A DNA stretch of 64,000 nucleotides, taken from VRUE01 sp963716245. GTDB lineage: Bacteria; Actinomycetota; Thermoleophilia; Solirubrobacterales; 70-9. The first letter of the stretch is position 1, and every line of letters begins with the position of its first letter. Below the pieces are notes generated by a model. It worked only from the letters and a program-made list of their open reading frames with translations. It was not told the DNA's origin and searched no databases. The position numbers were made by a program, and so were the translations under genes. Shown here in pieces: positions 41,202 to 48,198 of the stretch. Location: positions 2,542,001 through 2,606,000 of the forward strand of contig OY970300.1 in NCBI GenBank assembly GCA_963716245.1, written 5' to 3'.

Positions 41202-41431
41202 CGGCCCTTAGCTTTTGCTTTTTTTGCGCGGGCGCGACTGAGGGCCATGCGGACGGCGGCTGCTTGCTTGCCGGTCAGCTGAGCAATTTCGGTTGGACTC
41301 AAACCGGCGTCGGCGAGCAGTACCTCGGTTCTTCGGGCTTGCTGCTCATCAGCAGTACCTTCGCGCTGATCGACCAGGATGGCCAAGATCGCACGCAAGA
41401 GGCGGTCGGTGCTCTCGCTCTCCGCCATCAT
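41198..41431 (-). CDS. Small sigma-4-like HTH protein (array member 5, type B)
   Basis: 77 residues; ATGA overlaps on both sides. Helix LLRAILAILVDQREG, then ARRTEVLLADAGLSPTEIAQ, LTGKQAAAVRMALSRARAKK. The second half is a sigma-70 region-4-type HTH with a basic tail. Lacks any other domain. Most like members 2 and 3. Confidence 0.62.
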   Translation of the reverse strand: MMAESESTDRLLRAILAILVDQREGTADEQQARRTEVLLADAGLSPTEIAQLTGKQAAAVRMALSRARAKKAKAKGR

Positions 41432-41661
41432 CGCTTATTCGCTTTCTTGCGACGCGCGCGAGTGAGCGCATTATTGGCCGTAGCGGCATTAGTTCCTAGC
41501 AGCTGAGCGATGCGCTTAGGCTGAAATCCAGCTTTACCTAACTCGACGATCGCCTCATTCTGAGAACTTGCCCTCTGTCTAATTAGTAGTGCAAGCAGAC
41601 GAACCGTTTCCTCGCCCGTATCCATCTCGACGGGTGGGTTTGCTGCCGGCTTCGGACTCAT
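41428..41661 (-). CDS. Small sigma-4-like HTH protein (array member 4, type A)
   Basis: 77 residues; ATGA overlaps on both sides. ETVRLLALLIRQRASSQNEA is followed by LGKAGFQPKRIAQLLGTNAA, TANNALTRARRKKANKR. Most like member 1 (SDSQSE...VGFKTARIAVLLGTTANTI). DNA-binding HTH plus a short helical N-terminus that could mediate dimerisation. Confidence 0.6.
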   Translation of the reverse strand: MSPKPAANPPVEMDTGEETVRLLALLIRQRASSQNEAIVELGKAGFQPKRIAQLLGTNAATANNALTRARRKKANKR

Positions 41662-41885
41662 TTAGCCCGCCTCATCCTGGTCTTTATCGTCTCGTACTTG
41701 CCGCCGGTCAGGCTCTGTACCTGACTCGCGCTCAACCCAATCTGAGCGAGTACAGCCTCGACGCTCTTAGGTTCAACCCCCGAAAACCGCTCCTCGCGGT
41801 CAGCAGCTAGTAGCGCAGCGATCGCTCTCTGCACAACCTCTGGGTCAGGAGGAGAAAGGACTCCTCGTTTCGATTGACTTGCCAT
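41658..41885 (-). CDS. Small sigma-4-like HTH protein (array member 3, type B)
   Basis: 75 residues, first gene of the five-gene overlapping run (ATGA with member 4). EVVQRAIAALLAADREERFS, then KSVEAVLAQIGLSASQVQSL, TGGKYETIKTRMRRAK. HTH less basic than the others. A 223-base gap upstream probably holds its promoter. Confidence 0.58.
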   Translation of the reverse strand: MASQSKRGVLSPPDPEVVQRAIAALLAADREERFSGVEPKSVEAVLAQIGLSASQVQSLTGGKYETIKTRMRRAK

Positions 41886-42108
41886 GCTCCGACAGTAGCA
41901 GGTGATTCGGCAGGCGCAACCGAGGAAGTTGTTCCATCCTTAAAAAGGCGAGCTATATGCTGGAAAATGCTCCGTTTGAATTGTTGCTGTTGCGCTCTCG
42001 CTATAGACCCGAGCTTGAATCAGTCATTTTTCCGCACTGGCTCAGACAATTATGGAGCTTAAGACAGCCATCAGCGGCTAAAGCGCAACAGAGACGCTTC
42101 CCGTAGTT

Positions 42109-42324
42109 TCACGTCTTCTTTTTGGCCCTTGCAATGGTCTTGCGCACGGCATCAGGCTTCTTGCCAACCAAGGTCGCGATTTGGCCGTAGCTAAGACCTA
42201 CCTCGTCGAGTAGAAGCTCGGTCTTGCGCTCTGAGAGCTCCGGGATGATCCGCTCCTCTCGCTCCGCTACGGCAAGACGTAAAAGGGCGACAAGTGCCTT
42301 GTCTAAAGAGATCTCGTCAGACAT
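42109..42324 (-). CDS. Small sigma-4-like HTH protein (array member 2, type B)
   Basis: 71 residues. LDKALVALLRLAVAEREERI, then ERKTELLLDEVGLSYGQIAT, LVGKKPDAVRKTIARAKKKT. Follows member 1 by ten bases. Downstream is a 223-base gap with no gene. HTH identity to member 5 is obvious by eye (TE.LL...GLS..QIA.L.GK...AVR....RAK). Confidence 0.6.
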   Translation of the reverse strand: MSDEISLDKALVALLRLAVAEREERIIPELSERKTELLLDEVGLSYGQIATLVGKKPDAVRKTIARAKKKT

Positions 42325-42334
42325 CGCCTCTCTC

Positions 42335-42589
42335 TTACGAAGCTTTGGACTTCCGTTTGGCTGGTTTGGCCCCTTTGTTCTTGCGCTTGCCTACCTGTAT
42401 CGCTTGATTGATCGTGTTCGCAGTCGTTCCTAGAAGCACGGCGATCCGGGCGGTTTTGAAGCCCACTCGATGCATCTCGCGGGCGAGCTCGCTCTGGGAG
42501 TCGGAAAGCCGCTTAAGCAAAAGGACGCCAATAGCGACAAGCTCCTCCTCAGAGGAGAGATCTTTCTGGTTAGTAGCGTTTCCGACCAT
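42335..42589 (-). CDS. Small sigma-4-like HTH protein (array member 1, type A)
   Basis: 84 residues. EEELVAIGVLLLKRLSDSQS, ELAREMHRVGFKTARIAVLL, GTTANTINQAIQVGKRKNKG with a very basic tail. First of the whole array, adjoining the integrase remnant. No other domain. Function inferred only as DNA binding. Confidence 0.58.
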   Translation of the reverse strand: MVGNATNQKDLSSEEELVAIGVLLLKRLSDSQSELAREMHRVGFKTARIAVLLGTTANTINQAIQVGKRKNKGAKPAKRKSKAS

Positions 42590-42674
42590 AGAAACACAAA
42601 GATGGCACTTGCTTAGGACGGCTTCGTTCTCAGAGCGTTCCTCAGGGGTGCCCCCCCTGTCCGTTCGATAGATC

Positions 42675-42910
42675 TCACTCGATTAGGGATCGGATCGAAT
42701 CGCAGCTCCGGGGTAGGGGATTGGTGTACCGCGCCAGCATTGGTCTCAATGTGATGCCACGCTATTTCGGCCAGATCCGCATCGGTTGACACCGGCACCT
42801 CGCAGGTGCGTGACGTAGCTGTGGCGGCGCTCGTGGGGGCGGATGTCCAAGCCGGAGGCTTCTTGGGGCGGCTTCCAAGGGTCGCGGTAGAAGGTGCGCT
42901 CGCGCCAGAG
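42675..42910 (-). pseudogene. Tyrosine-recombinase (integrase) C-terminal remnant
   Basis: Three consecutive frames give recognisable integrase pieces. Frame 1: FYRDPWKPPQEASGLDIRPH followed by ERRHSYVTHLRGAGVN, with the HxxR box (HERR, His codon at 42835-42833). Frame 2: DADLAEIAWHHIET. Frame 3: YTNPLPRSCDSIRSLIE then stop at 42675, with the catalytic Tyr at 42728-42726. Two single-base shifts separate the frames, and no intact N-terminal part is visible upstream. Its position beside tRNA-Glu is where the island integrase should be. Confidence 0.75.
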
Positions 42911-43127
42911 TCGGGGAACCCCGACAGCCTTGCCTATTCGCCGTGGAGGATTTCCGCGACGCGGCTGTGGTGCGGGCTGCTTCTGGGCGCGCTCGAACGC
43001 CGCTTGGAGGCGTCACCCTCGGCCCGGGACTTCTTCTTGCCCTTGGGGGCGGTCGCGTCGGACGAGGAAATGCGACCATGCGCCCCGGACTCCCCGGAAA
43101 TTGCCTCTCGGCCCCGCAGCCGACGAT

Positions 43128-43212
43128 ACGGCTCACAAAAGGAAGGGCCGGCATCTGCCGGCACCCTCCATGCGCCCGACGAGAATCGAACTCGCGACCT
43201 TCGGCTTGAAAG
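43128..43212. repeat. Right island repeat (attR-like)
   Basis: Partner of 36783-36870. Contains the terminator hairpin and the 3' half of tRNA-Glu up to the anticodon. Weaker similarity continues ~60 bases further into the island side (ATGCGACCA near 43069, compare 36734). Confidence 0.75.
43133..43162 (-). terminator. Terminator of tRNA-Glu
   Basis: On the minus strand GCCGGCA-ga-TGCCGGC is followed by CCTTCCTTTTG. A short, stable hairpin and T-rich tail directly after the tRNA; the same structure is duplicated at the left island end. Confidence 0.6.
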
Positions 43213-43266
43213 ACCGACGCTCTTTGGTCCCCGTGAAGGGACCGTTGACCACTGAGCTACGGGCGC
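43171..43266 (-). tRNA. tRNA-Glu (TTC) with a hairpin insertion in the D-loop
   Basis: 96 bases. Acceptor GCGCCCG pairs perfectly with CGGGCGC; D-stem GCTC/GAGC; anticodon stem TCGGT/GCCGA around CTTTCAA, anticodon TTC; T-arm GCGAG/CTCGT with TTCGATT. The D-loop is about 31 bases instead of about 10 because it holds an extra hairpin (GGTCCC-TTCACG-GGGACC). It could be a functional tRNA with a protrusion or a damaged gene. Confidence 0.7.
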
Positions 43267-43316
43267 CCAGGGCTTAACTTTAGCTGCGTGAACTTCTCTG
43301 AGCAGCGCGGGCGGGC

Positions 43317-44090
43317 ATGGATCTAGGGCTGCGGGGACGGGTCGCCCTGGTGATGGGCGCGAGCCGCGGGATCGGGCGGGGGATCGCCGCGGTGCTGGCT
43401 CGGGAAGGGGCCCATGTCGCGATCGCCAGTCGCTCGGAAGAGCGGCTGGAGGAGGCCGCGGCGGCGATCGAGCACCCCGTGACCGAGGGGAACGGCCAGG
43501 TGACGACCTTCGTCGCCGACACCGACGACCTCGATCGGCTGGCCGAGCTGCCGCGCGAGGTCGAGGCGGAGCTCGGCCCGGTGGAGATCCTCGTCGCCAA
43601 CACGGGCGGACCGCCCTACGGCGGCGCGCTCGAGCACGGGCTGGACGAGTGGGAGCGGGCCTATCGCTCGCTCGTCCTGGCGCCGCGCGTCCTGGTCGAG
43701 GCGGTGCTGCCGGGGATGCGCGAGCGGGGCTGGGGCCGCATCGTCAACGTCGGCTCCAGCACGACCCGCGAGCCGAACCCCGCGCTCAACCTCTCCAACT
43801 CCCACCGCATGGCCGCGGTCGGCTTCCTCAAGACGCTCTCGCGCGAGATCGCCGTCGACGGGGTCACGGTCAACACGGTCGCCACCGGCCGCTTCGCGAC
43901 CGAGCGGCTCGCCGACGGGGGTGGCTCGCTCGAGGCGGCCGAAGCCGCTGCCCGCGAGGAGATCCCCGCCGGCCGCCTCGGCCGGCCCGAGGAGTACGGC
44001 GACCTCGTCGCCTTCCTCTGCTCGGAGCGCGCCGCCTACATCACCGGCACGGTGATCCCGATCGACGGCGGCCTGCTCCGCTCGGTCTGA
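43317..44090 (+). CDS. Short-chain dehydrogenase/reductase with altered active site
   Basis: 257 residues. NAD(P) site VALVMGASRGIGRGIAAVLA, NTGG in place of NNAG, and catalytic Ser region GRIVNVGSS. At the expected YxxxK position the sequence reads NSHRMAAVGFLKTLSREIA: the lysine is kept but there is no tyrosine. The C-terminal YITGTVIPIDGG is normal. A subgroup of FabG-like SDRs has this NSxR pattern as I recall, so it may still be an enzyme. One-base overlap with the CDF gene. Confidence 0.82.
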   Translation: MDLGLRGRVALVMGASRGIGRGIAAVLAREGAHVAIASRSEERLEEAAAAIEHPVTEGNGQVTTFVADTDDLDRLAELPREVEAELGPVEILVANTGGPPYGGALEHGLDEWERAYRSLVLAPRVLVEAVLPGMRERGWGRIVNVGSSTTREPNPALNLSNSHRMAAVGFLKTLSREIAVDGVTVNTVATGRFATERLADGGGSLEAAEAAAREEIPAGRLGRPEEYGDLVAFLCSERAAYITGTVIPIDGGLLRSV

Positions 44091-44989
44091 TGACCCACTC
44101 GCACGCCGGTCACGCTCCCCCCTCCGCCGACGCCGACCGCGGCAAGCTCTGGCTCGCCCTCGCGCTGATCGTCGGCTTCATGGCGGTCGAGGTCGTGCTC
44201 GGCATCGTCGCCAACTCGCTGGCGCTGCTCTCCGACGCCGCCCACATGCTCACCGACGCCGCGGCGATCGCGCTCTCGCTCGCCGCCCTGCGCCTCGCCC
44301 AGCGCCCGGCGGGCGGCGCGATGACCTTCGGCCTCAAACGGGTCGAGATCCTCTCCGCCCAGGCGAACGGCATCACGCTGCTGGTGCTGGCGGCGCTGAT
44401 CGCCTACGAGGGCGTGCGGCGCCTGTTCGACCCGCCGGGCGTCGAGGGCGGCCTGGTCCTGGCCGTCGCCCTTGCCGGCATCGCAGTCAACCTCGCCGCC
44501 ACCGCCGTCCTGGCCCGGGCCAACCGCCGCAGCCTCAACGTCGAGGGCAGCTTCCAGCACCTGCTCACCGACCTCTACGCCTTCATCGGCACGGCGCTCG
44601 CCGCCGCGGTCATCCTGCTGACCGGATTCGACCGCGCCGACCCGATCGCCTCGCTGTTCGTCGCCGCGCTGATGCTGCGCTCGGCCTACGTGCTGCTGCG
44701 CGAATCGGGGCGGATCTTCCTCGAGGCCTCGCCGAGGGGGCTCGACCCGGAAGGGATCGGCAGGCGCATGGCCGAACAGCCCGGCGTCGTCGAGGTCCAC
44801 GACCTGCACGTCTGGGAGGTCACCTCCGAGTTCCCGGCGCTCGCCGCCCACGTCACGGTCGCCGCCGACGCCGACTGCCACCGCGCCCGCCTGGAGCTCG
44901 CCGACCTCCTGGAGCGCGAGTTCGGCGTCCGCCACTCGACCCTCCAGGTCGAGCACGTGCCGGACGAGCTGGTCCAGATCCAGCGCTAG
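44090..44989 (+). CDS. Cation diffusion facilitator (zinc/cobalt efflux, CzcD-like)
   Basis: 299 residues, ATG overlapping the SDR stop (TGATG). Six membrane helices; metal-site residues in SLALLSDAAHMLTDAAAI (HxxxD) and FQHLLTDLYAFIG. N-terminal His-rich THSHAGHA and C-terminal cytoplasmic domain (VVEVHDLHVWEVTSEFPALA) are typical. Exports zinc or similar cations using the proton gradient. Its end overlaps the convergent lysS by four bases. Confidence 0.92.
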   Translation: MTHSHAGHAPPSADADRGKLWLALALIVGFMAVEVVLGIVANSLALLSDAAHMLTDAAAIALSLAALRLAQRPAGGAMTFGLKRVEILSAQANGITLLVLAALIAYEGVRRLFDPPGVEGGLVLAVALAGIAVNLAATAVLARANRRSLNVEGSFQHLLTDLYAFIGTALAAAVILLTGFDRADPIASLFVAALMLRSAYVLLRESGRIFLEASPRGLDPEGIGRRMAEQPGVVEVHDLHVWEVTSEFPALAAHVTVAADADCHRARLELADLLEREFGVRHSTLQVEHVPDELVQIQR

Positions 44990-46506
44990 GACTCGCCCGG
45001 CGCCTCGCGCATCGACGGGAAGAGGATCACGTCGCGCAGGGTCTTGGCGCCGCTGAGGATCATCATCAGCCGGTCGACGCCGAGCCCCGACCCGCTCGCC
45101 GTCAGCATCCCGTATTCGAGCGCCCGCACGAACTCCTCGTCGTGCTCGTGCGGCGTCGGCTCCGCCCCGGTCTCCTGCCGTTCGCGCTGTTCGACGAAGT
45201 GGCGGCGCTGTTCGATCGGGTCGTTGACGTCGGTGCCGCCGCCGGTGATCTCCATCCCGGCGACGATCCCGTCGAAGGCTGCCGCGAGCAGCCGCGGGTG
45301 CTCGGGCACCGGCTTGACCAGCGGCCAGATCGCCAGCGGCAGGTCGATGATGAAGGTCGGCTGGATCAGCTTCGGCTCGATCAGCTTGCCCTGCAGGGTG
45401 TCGACGAGCGCCGCCCAGTCGTCGTCGGGCTCGGCGTCGTCCCCGGCGATCTCGGCCAGCTCGTCGCGGCTGGCCCTGGTGATGTCGACGCCGGTCTCTT
45501 CCTTCAGCAGGTCCTGCAGCCGCAGCCGGGGCCAGGGCGGCTTCAGGTCGATCGTCTCGCCGTCGCGCTCCACCTTGGTCGTCCCCAGCACGCGCTCGGC
45601 CACGTCGGAGACGATCCCCTCGGCGACGTCCATCACCCCGTGGTAGTCGGCGCCGCTGACGAACCACTCGAGCATCGTGAACTCGGGGTTGTGCTGCGGC
45701 GACATCCCCTCGTTGCGGAAGAACTTGCCCAGCTCGTAGACGTTCTCGAAGCCGCCGACGATCGTCCGCTTCAGGTAGAGCTCGGTCGCGATCCGCAGGT
45801 AGAGGTGGCGGTCGAGCGCGTTGTGGTGCGTTTTGAACGGGCGCGCCGCGGCGCCGCCCGTCATCCGCTGCAGGACCGGCGTTTCCATCTCGACGTAGCC
45901 GCGTTCGTCGAGGTGGTCGCGGATCGCCTTCACGACCTTGGCCCGCATCGCGAAGATCTCGCGCGAGCGCTCGTTCGCCATCAGGTCCAGCTCGCGCTGG
46001 CGGTAGCGCGTCTCGGGATCGGAGATGCCGTGGAAGAGGTCGGGCGGGTCGCGCAGCGCCTTGGCGAGCAGGACGCACTCGCGCACCTCGACCGCCAGCT
46101 GGCCCCGTTTGGTCACGTAGAGGTCACCCTCCACGCCGACCAGGTCGCCGATGTCGAGGTCCTCGATCCGGTCGAACGGCTCCTGCCCGATCGAGTCGAC
46201 GCGGGCGTAGGCCTGGATCGTCCCGCTCAGGTCGCGGACGTCGAAGAAGACCGTCTTGCCGTGGCCGCGCTGCCCCACGACCCGCCCGGCGATCCGGTAG
46301 GAGACGTCGCCCTGCTTGCCCGCCTCCAGCTGCTCGGGGTCGTGCGCCTCGTGGATCGCCGCGATCCGGTCACGGTCGGGAAAGGAGAAGGGGTAGGGAT
46401 CGATCCCCTCGGCGCGCAGCCGCTCGACCTTCGCCAGGCGCTCCGCCTCGGTCGACCCGGCGGCCGGTTCGGGTGCCCCTCGATCGGCGGCGGTCGAGTC
46501 AGCCAT
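44986..46506 (-). CDS. lysS: Lysine-tRNA ligase, class II
   Basis: 506 residues. OB-fold anticodon domain (KTVFFDVRDLSGTIQAYARV) and the three class II motifs: motif 1 near GYVEMETPVLQRMTGGAAAR, motif 2 FRNEGMSPQHNPEFTMLEWF, motif 3 GLGVDRLMMILSGAKTLRDV. Charges tRNA-Lys. Full length, with a short acidic N-terminal extension. Confidence 0.96.
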   Translation of the reverse strand: MADSTAADRGAPEPAAGSTEAERLAKVERLRAEGIDPYPFSFPDRDRIAAIHEAHDPEQLEAGKQGDVSYRIAGRVVGQRGHGKTVFFDVRDLSGTIQAYARVDSIGQEPFDRIEDLDIGDLVGVEGDLYVTKRGQLAVEVRECVLLAKALRDPPDLFHGISDPETRYRQRELDLMANERSREIFAMRAKVVKAIRDHLDERGYVEMETPVLQRMTGGAAARPFKTHHNALDRHLYLRIATELYLKRTIVGGFENVYELGKFFRNEGMSPQHNPEFTMLEWFVSGADYHGVMDVAEGIVSDVAERVLGTTKVERDGETIDLKPPWPRLRLQDLLKEETGVDITRASRDELAEIAGDDAEPDDDWAALVDTLQGKLIEPKLIQPTFIIDLPLAIWPLVKPVPEHPRLLAAAFDGIVAGMEITGGGTDVNDPIEQRRHFVEQRERQETGAEPTPHEHDEEFVRALEYGMLTASGSGLGVDRLMMILSGAKTLRDVILFPSMREAPGES

Positions 46507-46565
46507 GACTCAACGCTATTCGCTGCCGAACCCGCTCGCTCTGCCCGATCGCCGTCGCCCGGCGC

Positions 46566-47405
46566 TCAGGGCGCGAGGCCGACGGTCACTCGCTCGTCGC
46601 CCATGTAGTCGCGCAGCGTCGTCGCCTCGCCCAGCAGCTCCCGCATAGCGGGGCCGTGGTGGGTGTCGTGCTCGAGCGCCATCTTCCAGCCGCTCGGCGT
46701 TTCGGCGACGAGCTTGCGGATCACGCCCAGCCCATCCTCGCCGCAGTCGCCGGTGACCGCGATCCGCGGCTCGCGCCGGATCTCCGGCGAGCGCTCGTAG
46801 ATCGTCTCGTCGGTGACGTAGGGCAGGTTGGCGATCAGCAGGTCGACCTCCTCCAGGCCGTCCGGCAGCCCCTCGGCGACGCTCACCTCCAGCGAGAGCC
46901 CCAGCCGCTCGGCGTTCTCGCGGGCCGCTTCGACCGCCTCGGGCGAGAGGTCCGACGCGGTGACGCGCAGGTCGGGACGCTCGGAGATCAGCGCCAGGGC
47001 GATCGCGCCGGAGCCGGTGCCGACCTCGTGCACGCACGCGCCCTCGGGCAGCTCGGTGCCGACCTCGACCAGCAGCTCGGTCTCGCGCCGTGGCCAGAGG
47101 ACCCGCTCGTCGACCGCGATCTCCAGCTTGCGGAACGGCGCCCGGCCGAGCACGTAGGCCAGCGGCTCGTGGTCGGCGCGCCGCGCCACCGCGGCTTCGA
47201 TCGCGGCGATGACCTCGGGGGAGGCGTCCCCCTGCCCGTCGCGGGAGAGCTCCTCGACGCTCATCCCGAGCGCGTCGGCGACCAGCGCCTCCGCGTCGCC
47301 GCGGGGCTCGTCGCAGCCGGCCGCGGCGATCTTCTCCGTCGCCTCGTCCAGCACCGCCGTAATCGGCTTCGCCTCGGTCACCTGCGTGCTCCCGTGCTCA
47401 CTCAA
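46566..47405 (-). CDS. prmC: Release factor glutamine methyltransferase
   Basis: 279 residues. Helical N-domain, then YVLGRAPFRKLEIAVDERVL, WPRRETE, SAM motif VHEVGTGSGAIALAL and the substrate-glutamine motif NLPYV (NPPY variant). Methylates the GGQ glutamine of RF1/RF2. The C-terminal part (HHGPAMRELLGEATTLRDYM) is normal. The gene is not beside prfA here. Confidence 0.88.
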   Translation of the reverse strand: MSEHGSTQVTEAKPITAVLDEATEKIAAAGCDEPRGDAEALVADALGMSVEELSRDGQGDASPEVIAAIEAAVARRADHEPLAYVLGRAPFRKLEIAVDERVLWPRRETELLVEVGTELPEGACVHEVGTGSGAIALALISERPDLRVTASDLSPEAVEAARENAERLGLSLEVSVAEGLPDGLEEVDLLIANLPYVTDETIYERSPEIRREPRIAVTGDCGEDGLGVIRKLVAETPSGWKMALEHDTHHGPAMRELLGEATTLRDYMGDERVTVGLAP

Positions 47406-47441
47406 CGCTCCTCCGTTTACCTCAAAATAATTTGTGCATGA

Positions 47442-48194
47442 TTACACAGCCAGCCTGCCGTGGCGCCGCCGGACCGCGTAGATCCAGACAGCGCCTGCCG
47501 ACATCATCGCAACACTCTGCAGTTGCGCGGAGGTGAGCCCCAGCGCCACATCCTCGTTGCGCCGCACGAACTCGACCAGGAAGCGCTCGGCCCCCGCGTA
47601 GAGGAGGTAAAGCGCGAAGAGGACGCCGGCGCGGAAGCGGTCGCGGAGCCGCCAGAGGATCCAGGCGCCGAGCCCCATCGCGAGCGCCTCGTAGACCGGC
47701 GTCGGGTGGACCTCCTCGGTCGTCGGGACCGTGCCGTCGGGGTAGGCCATCGCCCACGGCCCGTCCCAGGCCCGGCCGTAGTCGCCGTCGCCGGAGAGCT
47801 GGCAGCCGACGCGGCCGATCGCGTAGCCGAGCGCCAGGGCAGGCGCCGTCACGTCGAGCAGGACCAAGCCGAGGAAGCCGCGGTACCAGGCCCAGAGCAG
47901 GACCGCGACCGCGCCGCCGATGGCGCCGCCGTACCAGACCAGTCCCGAGCCGGAGAGGACGTTGCCGAGCAGGTCGTCGCTGACGCTGTCCCAGTTTTCG
48001 ACCAGGAAGTAGAGGCGCGAGCCGACGATACCGCCGAGCAGCGCCGCGAAGCCGATCTCGTAGGCCCAGTCGACGGGCTTGCCGAGCTCCCGCAGCCGCT
48101 TAGCGACCAGCGCGCCGGCCGCGAGGAAGGCGAGCGCGAACATCAGCCCGAAGCTCTGTAGGGTCAGCGGGCCGAGCTGGATCTCCGGCTGCAT
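47442..48194 (-). CDS. lgt: Prolipoprotein diacylglyceryl transferase
   Basis: 250 residues, seven membrane helices. Signature GYAIGRVGCQLSGDGDYGRA and the YGGAIGGAVAVLL region (conserved Gly-rich helix) are clear; HPTPVYEAL supplies the conserved HPTQLYE-like loop. Adds diacylglycerol to the lipobox cysteine of lipoproteins such as PotD. It follows argF by four bases. Confidence 0.93.
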   Translation of the reverse strand: MQPEIQLGPLTLQSFGLMFALAFLAAGALVAKRLRELGKPVDWAYEIGFAALLGGIVGSRLYFLVENWDSVSDDLLGNVLSGSGLVWYGGAIGGAVAVLLWAWYRGFLGLVLLDVTAPALALGYAIGRVGCQLSGDGDYGRAWDGPWAMAYPDGTVPTTEEVHPTPVYEALAMGLGAWILWRLRDRFRAGVLFALYLLYAGAERFLVEFVRRNEDVALGLTSAQLQSVAMMSAGAVWIYAVRRRHGRLAV

Positions 48195-48198
48195 GTCC

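Larger units (their letters stand above)
36783..43266. mobile_element. Genomic island integrated at tRNA-Glu
   Basis: Evidence seen directly: an approximately 85-bp direct repeat at both ends containing the tRNA 3' half, a full tRNA at the right end, a degraded tyrosine-integrase C-terminus ~260-490 bases inside the right end, and an interior that is much less GC-rich than the flanks. No intact recombinase, relaxase or phage structural gene is visible, so the island now looks immobile. Cargo: HD phosphohydrolase, YwgA-like protein, two GWRD-domain proteins and a run of small HTH genes. Confidence 0.75.

Noticed and set aside
41874..42062. 62-residue plus-strand ORF in the gap of the HTH array
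   Set aside because: No ribosome site, Cys cluster without family pattern, and overlap with the start of array member 3.
36783..43212. Prophage interpretation of the island
   Set aside because: No capsid, portal, tail, terminase or lysis gene is visible in about 6.4 kb; only an integrase remnant.
42806..43255. 149-residue plus-strand ORF ending DENRTRDLRLERPTLF
   Set aside because: Antisense to tRNA-Glu and to the integrase remnant; no ribosome site.
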